64,000 nt of DNA, taken from assembly GCF_000208745.1 (NCBI RefSeq), contig NC_030851.1, positions 19,164,880-19,228,879 on the forward strand, in the 5' to 3' direction. Positions 23,601 to 34,516 of the stretch are shown here, in pieces. The notes under the pieces are model-generated. The model did not search any database and had not been told where the DNA came from. It saw nothing but the letters and a program-made list of their open reading frames with translations. Position 1 is the first letter of the stretch. Each line of letters starts with the position of its first letter. The stretch comes from Theobroma cacao (Eukaryota; Streptophyta; Magnoliopsida; Malvales; Malvaceae). The position numbers and the translations under genes were made by a program.

Positions 23601-24817
23601 GGCACGGTAAACCCCGTTATATTTTACCTTAGTATGAGAGGTGCGGAGGGTATCTCCTAAGGTAAGTTTAGAGTTCACTTCACGCCGAACCACCACGTGA
23701 GGATGAAACTCAGCCAAAGCCAAGGAATGGCTATATTTTAAAAGTAAAATCATGTTTTATGGGTATATGTTGTTTTAACATCCTTGGCAGACTCGGTTGG
23801 ATGCCCGGGCCAAGGTGCCACCGAGTATGAGTTTTGGCATAAGCCAAGTTTTTAAGAGAATCATAAGCCTTGTTGATTATTTCGATGAAATGTAATTGTT
23901 TTATATGAGTTGAAATGAGTTTTAAATGTTATGAATCATATTATGATGGGATGATTTAACTGTCTCCATTTACTCGGCTTTAGATGTTGTAGATGAACTT
24001 TGCTTACTCACTAGGTTTATAAAAACTCACCCCTTCTTTTTACCCATTTCAGGCTCAGGACAGTCTGTAGACAGCCGATTTTGTCGAGGGTTGCTTTTGG
24101 ATTTGCATCTTTAGAAATCGAAGGTCTGCAGTCTTGTATATTTTCGATTATATTGGGGCCCACATGTCATTGTAGAATATTTTTGTATACCTGGTTTAGT
24201 GTGCTATTAAATAGATAAATTTATTTTGCTCTTACGCTACAAAAACTGTTTATGCAGGATTCTATAAATATTGTTTTATAAGAAAATGAAATATTTTATT
24301 TAATATTTTTTTTTAGTTTGATTAGCCATAATTTCATTTTAAATGGATGATCTAGATTACTAAAATTATTTTTAGATAAGAAATGCATATTTTTCGATCA
24401 TATGCTATATTTTCACCAAGTTTCAAAATTTTTTAAAAGAAAATTACCAAAATACCCCTGTGTGGCAAAAATTACTTTTTGTTTGTTTTTTATTTAAAAA
24501 TAGTTTATATTCCTTTAAAACATGATATTTAGTAACTGTTGCTCACAAGGGAGATGTAAAATTGATGCACGAGCCTTGCGAGGTTTCAGTTGACATTCTG
24601 GATAATGAATGTTTATCGAGACATAGCGACTGTTGTCACGGGCTCGAAGGGAGTACCGGGTCGTGACAGTGGATGTAAGTCTTGAACTGAACCACTATAA
24701 ATTATTGTGCATTGTTCTCTGTTTTTATTTTCTTTGTTCTAAAAATTAGTTCCTTATCTTGTCAAGAGCTAATTTGTGCTATTCACCCCTCTCTAGCATA
24801 TATTATTGGGACCAACA
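20607..24817 (+). repeat. 3' LTR of Sirevirus copy 1, split by a solo LTR
   Basis: 20607-21560 and 24669-24817 together equal the 5' LTR. The insert at 21561-24668 interrupts it about 950 bases in. The paired palindromes are kept, with motif starts at 20878 and 20898. Confidence 0.9.
21561..24668 (+). mobile_element. Gypsy-type solo LTR (3.1 kb) inside the Sirevirus 3' LTR
   Basis: Starts TGTCAAGCCC and ends GTCGTGACA. It is distantly related to the 4444-7419 family: both share the GCCACCACGTGA-type phrase, the CTTACTCACTAGG phrase and the terminal hairpin, but most positions differ. The target duplication is ATGGA (21556-21560) against GTGGA (24669-24673), one mismatch. No ORF longer than ~60 codons and no internal region, hence a solo LTR. 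Confidence 0.88.
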
Positions 24818-24945
24818 CATTTAACACTTGAAAAATAAAATATGTAATATGTCAATCTCTTTCAAAACCTTATCTTTAACTAGCTGATATGTACCCATTT
24901 ACATTAATTACATTTAACACTGAAAAATAATATGGGAGTAATAAA
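24818..24945 (+). repeat. ~105 bp tandem repeat, right part (units 2b and 3)
   Basis: Continues the repeat interrupted at 8879. The last unit repeats the cores CTTTAACTAGCTGATATG and ACATTTAACACTGAAA. Confidence 0.6.
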
Positions 24946-25712
24946 TAATGGAATAAAGAAAAATTAGTTTTTGTAAATATTCACATATAAAAGGTCAAAG
25001 AAAAATCTAGACCATCAATTGTGAAAGGAAAAAAATATAATCCAAACCCAACCTCAAACCTCAAGCTTACGTCCAAAGACCCAACCACAAACCAATTCCA
25101 TTAGACCTTAAGCCTACGCCCCAACAACTACGTGTCAAACCAAGAACCCTGTCAAGTGTCAAGCCAAAAACCTTTTGGGACTTCCTTTAAATATAACAAA
25201 CCCTTTTTGGTTATTCTTGATTTTCAATATCCAATCTGCTATAAAGAGCTTACATGAGATTGTTTATTAGCTTAAATAGAGCGCTTACATGCATGTAAGT
25301 TATTTTTTTCAATAATCAAGTTGATTTAGTAATCTAAAATGCATGTAAGTGTTTTATTTTTTTTCCATAGTCAAGTTAATTTAGTGATCTGAGGTTGTTT
25401 AATCAATTATGTGCTTGTTTGCTCATGGTGAAGCAAAAGAGTGTAACTATACAAATTATAGTATTTCTTTTCACTATTCATTTTTCCCTTAACTTTTTTC
25501 TCTTGTTTATGGTCATAAATTTTAAATGATAAAATAGACTTGAAATGGGGTTTTCTAGTAATGTCAAATTTTATGTATGTTTAAGAAGAAACATATTTTT
25601 TACCAGTTGAATGAAGTAAAAAACTTTGAAAACACTCATTGTGGAAATTTTATGAGATTTGTGTACCTTTAATGGCTATCATCAGAAAAAAAATACTAAC
25701 ATGTAAGTAAGT
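24946..25712. other. Intergenic AT-rich DNA
   Basis: No coding potential. It contains one copy of a short module (25151-25195). Two phrases around 25290-25390 repeat each other (GCATGTAAGT, then TCAAGTTGATTTAG / TCAAGTTAATTTAG). Confidence 0.5.
25151..25195 (+). repeat. TATA-bearing short module, copy 2 of 4
   Basis: GTCAAGTGTCAAGC, then ~15 variable bases, then CTTCCTTTAAATATA. Other copies start at about 8398, 26699 and 42000. The last lies ~230 bases before the helicase ATG. TTTAAATATA could act as a TATA box, but no transcript is shown. Confidence 0.5.
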
Positions 25713-25731
25713 AACCTTATGTTTTGGATTT

Positions 25732-25816
25732 GAGCATTTGGCTCATTGGTTGATGCATTATCCCCTACCTAAAGAGCAGGATTCGAATCCCCCCTCCCCC
25801 AATTATAAAAAAAAAA
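25732..25816 (+). mobile_element. Short tRNA-derived SINE (or tRNA-like retroposon) with 19 bp target duplication
   Basis: An ~85 bp insert with pol III-type promoter boxes: A-box-like TGGCTCATTGG near 25739 and B-box-like GGATTCGAATCC near 25789, followed by a poly-A tail. The flanks are a perfect 19 bp direct repeat beginning AACCTTATG and ending GGATTT (25713-25731 and 25817-25835). That length plus the A-tail is the signature of LINE-driven retroposition. There is almost no tRNA-unrelated body, so it is shorter than common plant SINEs. It is unlikely to be a working tRNA gene. Confidence 0.82.
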
Positions 25817-25835
25817 AACCTTATGTTTTGGATTT

Positions 25836-26698
25836 AGTTTATTTTGATTTATTTGGTTATCAATAATTTTCTTTTTATATTATTAATAAATTTATGAAAT
25901 GAGATTGACAAAGCAATTAGCCTTGTCAAATAGTTAAACCATAATAAATATTATTTAACTTAGAAGTCAACCTCTCACAAAGTAATTGGCTATTGGATAT
26001 GGGCTTTATAGTTGATTTCCTCCTTCAAGCAATATCATTGCCAAGTCTCAAGTATATACATTAATTATTAAGTTACTTAACTAATACATATAATTGTAAT
26101 TAATAAAATTATAATATAAGTTAAGTGTTATAGTGCAATTAGTAATAAGAAAAGAAAGCATATATAGTAATTAATAGATTGAATCTTGTGAACTAATATA
26201 TTCTTTTCGTTTCATTTTTTTATTTATATTTTTTAGGAATATTGCATAAGTATGTTCATTTTATTTTTTAAATATTTAAAATTATTTTTCATGATTTTCT
26301 TTTATATTTTGACATTAAAATTTATGGAACATCAAATTTATAAAAATATAAAAATTTAATATTAAAAACATTAAAATCATTTTCTTAAAATTTCTCGAAA
26401 GTCAAATAAAAAATAATTTTAAAATTTAACTAATTCAATATATTGATGCATGAATCATAAAAAGAAAGACAAAAAGAATGAAACAAAAAATTAGGTAAGT
26501 CTGCCTGTGAATGAATTAAAAATTAAAATAAAGAGTATGAGGAAAATACGTAAATCATGCCAACTCAGACAAAAAAACAAAGTAAAATTAATAATAATAA
26601 TAAAAATCATTAATTGAAGTTTGAGTGGTAACCTAATCAAAATAACCAATGCGTAATGGAAGCAAAACCTCATAAAACATAAAATAGTACTTTACATT
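25836..26698. other. Intergenic AT-rich DNA
   Basis: Very AT-rich with short runs. I recognise no gene or element here. Confidence 0.5.
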
Positions 26699-27425
26699 GT
26701 CAAGTGTCAAGCAAAGAAGCTATTTGGGTTTCCTCTAAATATACTTACTAGTCTGTTGCCTGTATGATGCGTTCAAGATGGTAAAATTTTTGTTTTCAAT
26801 TGAGTTGAGAATACTTTGTGAAATAGATATGCAATAATAATTATATTATCATATCTAATTATTGGTGTACGTTGACATATACAAAATATTATTTTACAAA
26901 ATATATAATTGTTATTATCATTGCCATAATTATTTGTATTTTTTTGTTAATTTTTATATAATATCATCTTTTAAATATATTTTTAATGTCATATATTTTA
27001 TTTTTATTTTTATTATAATCTTATATATTTTGTTTTCATTTTTAATAATTTTCTATATTAAATATTTTATTTTAATTTCTTTTCCTTTAAAAGATAATAT
27101 AAATTTTATTGACAGTCATCATGACTATTGAGAATAATAAAAAGACATCATCGAAATTTATATAATAAAACAAATTATAACATTATAAAATGTTTTTAAC
27201 AAAGTAACAAAATTGAAAGGTAAAATTGTCTTTAATAACGTTGCAGAGTGCAATGCAATCTGTTTTATTTTAAACTGTAATCACATTATATCCATTGACT
27301 ATAATGTAATTCATTACAATCTTACATTGCAGTGGTTTGTTACAAAACAAACACTATAATATAATTTAATTAAGCATATTGCAAGAAATGTGCTCCCACT
27401 TCCCTTATACCAAACATTACCTAAG
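26699..27425 (+). repeat. Copy B of duplicated intergenic block (X then Y)
   Basis: X at 26699-26935 matches 8396-8640, and Y at 26977-27425 matches 7420-7880. The block is interrupted at 27426 by Sirevirus copy 2 exactly within ACCTAAG and continues with Z at 41463. Confidence 0.65.
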
Positions 27426-28584
27426 TGTTGGCTCCGTTAGTTTTTTGATGATAATAAAACATTCACATTTCATTTGTATCTAACATTTCTAACTAAGTGT
27501 GCAGGACAAAAAGTCATATATCAAGAATCATGAAAATGAAGAAAAATAATTAATCAACTAAAAGGAAAGTCTTTGGTTAAATATTGAAGAATGTTGGTTG
27601 ACTAAAATTTAAATTGGAGAAATGGCGGGCTGAAGAATATTAAGAAACAGAACCAACTTAGTCGACCAAGAAATGGGTTAGTCGACTAATAAGCTACTGC
27701 CAAAATCTGGACTTCAGGATAAAACCAACTTAGTCGACCAAGAAATGGGTTAGTCGACTAAGTATGCACTGCCAGGACTGCCAAACACAAGGAGCAGAAA
27801 ACAGAGACGACTTAGTCGACCTAGATATCGGTTAGTCAACTAAGAGCATTCTGCCTGCAAGTTTGAAATCTACACTAAAAGACAGAGTAATGGCTAGAAC
27901 CGACTCCCAATTATCTCTAACGGCTAGAAAACTGTTAAACTCTCATCAGAGATGTTTCTCCAAGTATAAAAGGGTCTTCCAATAGTTGAAAACCAATTTT
28001 TGGAAGTCTTGGAAGAGATTTGAGTCATTAAGAGCTAATAAACCAAAAAATTTTCTCTTCACCTCACTACACTTAAACGCCCATCCTTTGTCTTTGTATT
28101 CTGCACTCAAACTTGTACCATTTAGATCAACTTGTGATCATAGGTACTTTCTTTTACTTCTCTTATTGTATTCTTAGAGTGAGGGAGTCACTCCAAGTGG
28201 TTGTTTCAAGCAAGGTTTGCTTGAATGTGTTAAGGTTCTAACTTAGCCTTGAAAAGTTAGGTATTGGGTTTTAGTTTAGCCCGTGAAAAACTAGTGTAAA
28301 AGGCTTTGGCTGAGCCTTGTAAAAGTCATTGTAAAGCTTGGTGAAAGCTTGTGAATTTCACCTGTTTCTAGTGGATTGTTTGGAAAATTCTTGGTTGGAT
28401 AATCAAGGTAGTGGATGTAGGTCTTGGACCGACCCACTTTAAATTCTGCTGTCTCTTGTTTACTCTGTTTTGTTTCATTTTCTTTCCTTCATTTGTCTCG
28501 TCCTTATCTAGACTTTGAGACAATATTTGAAAGAGCCAAATTGTGCTATTCACCTCCCCTCTAGCACATATTATTGGACCAACA
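27426..28584 (+). repeat. 5' LTR of Sirevirus copy 2
   Basis: TGTTGGCTCC to GGACCAACA. It holds three pairs of GTCGAC-type palindromes, at 27661/27681, 27733/27753 and 27815/27835, each with 20 bp spacing. TATAAAAGG near 27965 is a plausible TATA box. Confidence 0.92.
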
Positions 28585-28586
28585 AG

Positions 28587-28598
28587 TGGTATCAAAGC
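28587..28598 (+). promoter_or_regulatory. Primer-binding site of Sirevirus copy 2
   Basis: TGGTATCAAAGC, two bases after the LTR, with one change from the canonical tRNA-Met site. Confidence 0.85.
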
Positions 28599-28642
28599 TA
28601 GTTCACTATTCTTAAGGTTTAACACCCTTTGGGAGGATCCAA

Positions 28643-30187
28643 ATGGCTCTCCAAAAATCCATAGTTGCTGAAGGACAATCAACAAACAGACCACCTTTGT
28701 TTGATGGCTCCAATTATCCTTATTGGAGCACTAGAATGTCAATTTACATTAGAGCTATAGATTATGAAATGTGAGACGTCATAACTGATGGACCCTTTAT
28801 TCCCTCTACTTTGAATGTTGTAAACAATGAGTTGATGCCTAAGCCAAGGTCTGAATGGACCAAGGCTAAAACAAAAAAAGTCTAAACAAATTTTAAGGCC
28901 ATCAATACATTGCATTGTGCCTTGACCCCCACTGAATTTAACAAAGTCTCAAGCTGTACAAAAGCTAAACAAGCGTGGGATAAACTTAAAATAATCCATG
29001 AAGGGACTTCTCAAGTTAAGGAGTCCAAAATAGCACTCTTGACACATAACTATGAAATGTTCAAAATTGAGCCTAGTGAAGACATCACCAACATGCTAGA
29101 TAGATTCACCAACATCACAAATAAATTGAGTCAACTAGGCAAGCCAATACTCGAGCATGAAATAGTTAAAAGACTTCTTAGAAGCCTACCAAAAAATTGG
29201 AAGCCTAAAGTGACTACAATCCGAAAGGCCAAGGATCTAAATGTGATTACCTTAGATGAGATTTGTGGTTCTCTCCTTACTCATGAGTTGGAGCTTAAAG
29301 AGGAAGAAGAAGAAGATAGGAGAGAAACAAAGGAAAAGAAAAAGAGCATTGCACTTAAAGCCAGCATTCTTGAAGAAGAGCTAGAAGAGTTGTAATGTGA
29401 TGATGATGAAGAGTTAGCTCTGGTTGCAAGAAAATTTAGAAAGCTTATGGGCAGAAGAAACCAGAGACTAGCTAGAAAAAGGTTTAGAAAAGATCAAGGT
29501 ACTTCATGGAAAATCAAAAACAAAAATGACTCCAACAAAAAGGAGGAGCTGATCTGCTATGAGTGCAAGAAACCTGGCCATTTCAAGTCCGAGTGTCCAT
29601 TCCTGAAAGATGAGACTCCAAAGAAAAACTTGAAATCCAAGAAAGCAATGGTGGCAACTGCATGGTCGGACAGTGAATCATCAAGCTCTGAAGCTGAAGA
29701 TGAAAAATCTGAGGAAAGAGCAAACCTCTGTCTGATGGCACAAGATAAGGAAACCGAGGTATCCTCATCCTTCTATGATATTTCCATTGATGATTTACAA
29801 GATGAGTATGACAGCCTTTATGATGAATTTGAAAAAAAAAATTCAAAATATAAGAATCTAAAGAAAAAGGCTACATCTCTTGAAAATAATTTGGAAAAAG
29901 TGAGACAAGAATTCAATTTTGTTTTTGAGCAAAGAAATTTTCTGCAAATTGAGTTAGAACACTCAAAAACAGATTTTGAAGTTTTAAAGCTAGAGCTGGA
30001 AAATAAATTAGAAGCTTTACAAAAAACACTTGATGAAAACACAGCTCTCAAATGTTCAAAAAGAAATGCATACCACAAGAATAATTCTGCTTTTGCATCA
30101 CCTAAATGTTATAGTTATGGAAAACATGGACATTTATCATATGATTGTTTTAAGAAAAGTAACTTGCAGAAAGTTAAAAAAATTTAG
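28643..30187 (+). pseudogene. gag: Sirevirus copy 2 gag (broken)
   Basis: Frame opens MALQKSIVAEGQ. TGA at 28772-28774 replaces the Trp kept in copy 1 (EMWD). A TAA follows near 28884 and another near 29394 (before CDDDEE). The UBN2-type gag domain lies at ~28690-29230. The first knuckle (CYECKKPGHFKSEC) is intact near 29560-29600. A long coiled coil spans ~29810-30040. The second knuckle reads CYSYGKHGHLSYDC, so its second Cys has become Tyr and it should no longer bind zinc. A TAG replaces the Trp after KVKKI at 30185-30187. Confidence 0.88.
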
Positions 30188-30271
30188 GTTCCAAAAGGAT
30201 CCTATATTGCCACTAACACTCAAGGACCCATCAAAGTATGGGTACCTATAAAGAAAAACTGAAAATTCGTT

Positions 30272-30949
30272 TTGTGGGTTGAGCTGCACTCAAAGGAGGC
30301 ATGTTCAAGAGCTCAACTCAAGATGAAACAGCCGTGGTATATGGACAGTGGCTGTTCACGACACATGACAAGAGATGAAATGATGTTTGCTCAGTTGGAC
30401 AAGAGGAAGGGAGTTACCGTACCCTTTGGTGATGATTCAAAAGGTAAAATTCATGGGCTAGGTACAGTTGGTAAGAACTCTCAAACTCAAATCAGTCATG
30501 TGCTGTTAGTTAAGGGTTTGAAGCATAATTTATTGAGCATAAGTTAATTATGTGACAAAGGCATTAAAGTATGTTTTGATTCATATAAGTGTGAAGTAAT
30601 AGACATAGGTACAAACAAAGTCTCATTTATAGGAAAGAGATTGAAGAATATGTATGTTGTTTTTCTTGAGGATCTTGAAATAAATAGTGAAATATGTCTT
30701 GTTGCAAATGCTGAAAATGATAGCTAGTTATGGCACAGAGATTAGGACATGTAAGCATGCATACTATGTCAAAATTGATTAGAAAGAACTTAGTTGTTGG
30801 GCTGCTGGACATAAAATTTGAAAATGATAAAATATGTGATGCTTGTCAATAAGGAAAACAAGTTAGAACATCTTTTAAAGCTAAGAAAGTTGTATCAACA
30901 TCTAAACCTCTTGAATTGTTACACATTGATCTATTTGGTCCAATAACCA
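30272..30949 (+). pseudogene. pol: Sirevirus copy 2 protease and GAG-pre-integrase region
   Basis: Protease active site YMDSGCSRHMTRD, then VKGLKHNLLSIS and a TAA at 30545-30547 where copy 1 has CAA. The pre-integrase segment follows with small frame changes (near 30725) and CDACQ with a stop near 30850. It ends LFGPI, where a 2.57 kb insert begins. Confidence 0.82.
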
Positions 30950-31585
30950 TGTCACGACCCAAATTTCGGGCCATGACAAACGATGGGCCCAATGGACATA
31001 GCCCACTAAGCCCAAACAAACCTATTTATATAACTTGTCCATCATTCCATCATAAGTTATTAAAGTCACATTTCATAATTTCAATTCAAAATAATGCTAA
31101 CCATTGCCATCTTGTAGTGGCAGTTCCAATCAAATATACATACATTGTCTAAAAAATATATCTTAATAATTTACATCGAGTTTGTCTATACACGACAAAA
31201 TGGGATACTCGACTTCCAGCGGAGAGACTCGGTGAAAGTTCAACTATTGAATGCCGAGATACCTACCAAGGAAACGAATCTACAAGGACACCTCGATCTA
31301 GTTACTGGCTGCCTCCTGATCTGAAAACATGAAGTTGAAAACGGTGAGTATAAACGCAGCGAGTGAACAAGGAAGGGAATAAGCAAACGATAAGAAAAAT
31401 TTATAGAAAACTTGATGCATTTATTTTCAAAAACAATGCAATTTAGTTTAGTTCTCACTAAAACCCCTCATTAAACCCTTAATGAGTTAATCACTTGGCG
31501 AAAAGGATCCATCCAAAACAAAGGATTCGAATAGTGAAAACTTTAATAGTATTCAAGCAAGTCAAGTCAAGTAAAACGACAAGTC

Positions 31586-31919
31586 CTCGTTGCAACGAAA
31601 TTTGGGCTCAATTTATCAACTAGACGAGGGTTTCTCAACTAGCCGAGGGTTTTTCTCTAAAACCCCTCATCTCAAACTTAATTAAATAAATTTCTTAATG
31701 TTGGGAGCCCATGATCAACTATGGTATTACTGAAATGGAAAATGGGACAGCAATCAAACAAGGTAGCATGCAAGACAGAAAGTTTCTCGCTGTAGCAAAA
31801 TTCAGGCAGCAAAACAGAATGTTTCTCGCTGCAACGAGGAGCATCAGCAACTTTCTCGCTGCAACGAGAACCAGGCCAATATAACCCTCCAAATCCAAGA
31901 GTTTTTTGCTACAGCGAGA
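31586..31919. repeat. Cluster of CTCG(C/T)TGCAACGAG near-palindromes
   Basis: Copies at about 31586, 31786, 31825, 31855 and 31905. The 31825 and 31855 copies are the closest to perfect palindromes. The spacing is irregular. Confidence 0.6.
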
Positions 31920-32084
31920 AACAGGACACCAACAACAAATTTTCATTCTCTCAAGGAAAGGCCATTTAGCTTCAAAGACAAAATCAACTTGAACATGTTT
32001 AGAAATTCTCAAGGTTTAACATATAAGATTCACATGTATTACAACCATATTCCACACTCATAAACTTTTTATAACACACATATT

Positions 32085-32085
<1 letters not shown>

Positions 32086-32119
<34 letters not shown>
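32086..32119. repeat. (TA)n microsatellite
   Basis: About 17 TA units inside the reversed LTR. Confidence 0.95.
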
Positions 32120-32124
<5 letters not shown>

Positions 32125-32145
32125 TCATCATGTATACCATCCCAC

Positions 32146-32272
32146 CATCATCAGCTCATATGCACTCCCCATTTGCACATAGTTGGGTCATCATCAGCTC
32201 ATGTGCACTCTACACCGCACATAGCTGGGTCATCATCAGCTCATGTGCACTCCCACATGCACATAGCTGGGT
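32146..32272. repeat. 42-43 bp tandem repeat, three units
   Basis: Units at 32146-32188, 32189-32230 and 32231-32272 each begin CATCATCAGCTCAT and end CACATAG(C/T)TGGGT. A fourth partial unit starts at 32273. Confidence 0.9.
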
Positions 32273-33519
32273 CATCATGATCACATAAAAAAAACATCCA
32301 ATGCATATTATACATATCAACATATTGTGATAACACATGAACCATTATATGGCACACTTTCACAAGATAGAAACATTCACCAAAGGCTTGTTCCCTAGGT
32401 AGATTTTTAAGGAAAAGTTGGACAAAATCATTCAAATGTTTTGTGCAAATACATTCACATTCCCAAAACAATTTTGAAATGCAAGTTCACTCACTTGTAT
32501 TCGTTAAATCTTTACTAACTCCAACTTCCTCTAATGGTCCAAATGGGGTGGTGGGGCTTCGTTGGAACCTATCATCACATTAGCATTATCACCTTCAACC
32601 CAACTTGGCATTAATATTATTCCAAAGCTATTTTCTAAATTGAGTTCTACTAGTCATTCTTACTAGCCTCCAACTACCATTAAATGGCTATTATTTGCAC
32701 TACTCTAGTAACACTAAAAATGATTAAACAATCTCAACAATAAAACACTCACAAATCAAATTACTAGACATTATCAATAACTAAAAATAAAGTTTAATTC
32801 ACTACTCACCTTGGTAGCTTTGAAAAATTGAAATTCTATCCAATAACTTTCAAGCTATTATACTCCCTCTTTCTCTCTCTAAAACACCTAGCTAGTGAGA
32901 AAGAATATGGAAGTTAGACTTTTCAAGGGTTTTAAAGTGAGAGAGTGAAAGAGCACAAAGGTTCTATGAAAGGGTGCACAAAAGCATGAAAAGTGGAGCT
33001 AGCTTGAGAGAGTTATGGCAGCTTGAAGAGAACTCCCATGGATAATGAAGAAATGTGAGAGGGAAAAAGGAAAAACAAGGAAAAGCTGCTGAAAATGTGA
33101 GAAGAAGCTATTGGAAGATGATATTTATAGCTCAAACTTATCCAACTCTATTTAAATTACGAAAATGCCCTTAACAAGTTAGCTTGTTCTCCTCCAATCC
33201 TTTGTACAATCTTTTTACTCTTTTGACACTGAGACCAAGTCCACAATGGTCTAAAAATACTCGGGTTTACGAAAACTTAAAACTTTTACTCGAGATGAAA
33301 AATGACCATTTTGCCCCGACCTTAGAAATCATCATTATTTTTATTTCTTTCGTCATTTAATCCTTATTTTCATCATTCATTTATGTCTTAGGCCTACTTA
33401 GGCCTTAAAAATGTTTGAAAGCATACTTCTAGGGGCTCACTAAAGAAATGACAAAATTACCCTTGGCTCGAGTTATCGCATCTACACCTAGTGATGAGCC
33501 TATAGGGGTCGAGGTCTCA

Positions 33520-34430
33520 TAAAGCACAACTAGTTTAAGAGGAAAATCTTATGGCTTTGTAATAGTTGATGACTATTCTAGGTACACTAGGGTTTGTTTT
33601 TTTGCTCATAAGAATGATGCTCTATCAGCTTTTATAAGTCATTATAGAAAAGAAGAGAATGAAAAGGACTAGCCATAGTTAGCATAAGGAGTGATCATGA
33701 AGGAGAATTAGAAAGTGATGAATTTGAGAAATTTTGTAATGAAAACGGGTTGGATCACAATTTCTCTGCACCTAGAACACCCCAGCAAAATGAAGTTGTA
33801 GAGAGGAAAAACTGAACCTTAAAGGAAATGGCTAAGACTATGCTATGTGAGAATAACCTACCAAAATATTTTTGGGCTGAGGCAGTGAACACAATTGCTC
33901 ATATACTTAATAGAGTCTCAATAAGACCCATGATATCTAAGACACCATAAGAACTTTACAAGGATAGGAAACAAAATATTTCTCACCTTAGGATTTTTGG
34001 TTGTAAATGTTTTGTATTGAACAATGGAAAATAGCCCTTACGAAAGTTTGATGCCAAAAGTGATGAAGCAATATTTTTAGGATATGCATTAAACTCAAAG
34101 GCTTATAGGAATTTTAACAAAAGGACTCTAAATGTTGAAGAATCGATCCATGTAGTTTTTGATGAGTCCAATGCTTTACTAAAGGAAATTCATGTTGATG
34201 ATGATGATGTAGAAATCCTAGAAAAATAAATGGAAGAAATGAGCCTAAAGAATAATAAGATAGTGAAGAAAGCTCACCTAGAAGAGAAAATGAAACTCCA
34301 TCTCTAGAAGATTTGCAAAGAACAGAAAATCAGCATAATGACTTTCCAAGGAGTTGGAGATTTGTAAGAGACCATCCACAAGATCAAATAATATGTGACA
34401 TTTCACAATGAGTTAGAACTAGAAGAGCAA
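33520..34430 (+). pseudogene. pol: Sirevirus copy 2 integrase (broken)
   Basis: Continues pol after the insert: YGFVIVDDYSRYT-like, then a one-base shift near 33660, then RSDHEGELE with the second catalytic Asp, APRTPQQNEVVERKN with the third acidic residue, and an immediate TGA. Further stops are near 33948 and at 34037-34039 (the position shared with copy 1). FLGYALNSKAY closes the region. Confidence 0.8.
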
Positions 34431-34516
34431 CTAGAGAGACTTGTGAATTTTCAGCCTTCATATCACAAATTGAGCCTAAAAACTTTGAAAAAGCTAAAAA
34501 TGAGGAAAGTTAGATA

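Larger units (their letters stand above)
8879..24817 (+). mobile_element. Sirevirus-type Ty1/copia element, copy 1, decayed and nested
   Basis: LTRs of 1089 bp and ~1098 bp (after removing an insert), a tRNA-Met primer site, gag with two CCHC knuckles, protease-integrase-RT-RNase H in copia order, an extra env-like ORF after pol, and several purine tracts before the 3' LTR. This set of traits is characteristic of Sireviruses. Reading frames carry many stops and frameshifts, so it is not autonomous. Two gypsy-type solo LTRs sit inside (11190-13781 and 21561-24668). Without them and their duplications the element is ~10.23 kb. It landed in a ~105 bp tandem repeat. No clean target duplication is visible, and a few bases of that repeat seem lost. 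Confidence 0.9.
30950..33519 (-). mobile_element. Gypsy-type solo LTR (probable), reversed, inside Sirevirus copy 2 pol
   Basis: The left edge TGTCACGACCC and right edge GAGGTCTCA give, read in reverse, a TGAGACC...GGTCGTGACA LTR. Copy 1 shows the uninterrupted sequence (14921-14960). The target duplication is imperfect: the flanks share TAA, within TAACC and TAAAG. Inside are five near-palindromes of the form CTCGCTGCAACGAG, a (TA)n tract and a 42 bp tandem repeat. No ORF resembles a transposon protein. A deleted element with only its LTR-like part left is the alternative. Confidence 0.72.

Noticed and set aside
25732..25800. Functional tRNA gene
   Set aside because: Box-like motifs are present, but I could not see a full cloverleaf, and the 19 bp duplication with poly-A shows retroposition.
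26862..27131. Tyr/Ile/Phe-rich 89-codon ORF
   Set aside because: Product of AT-rich composition. The matching segment of the other block copy does not keep it as a protein.
27657..27842. CRISPR-like repeat array
   Set aside because: The regular short palindromes are LTR motifs of a plant retrotransposon. There are no spacers of uniform length and no cas genes.
30916..31152. 78-codon ORF across the solo LTR junction
   Set aside because: Its start is copia integrase and the rest is read-through into the LTR, so it is a chance fusion.
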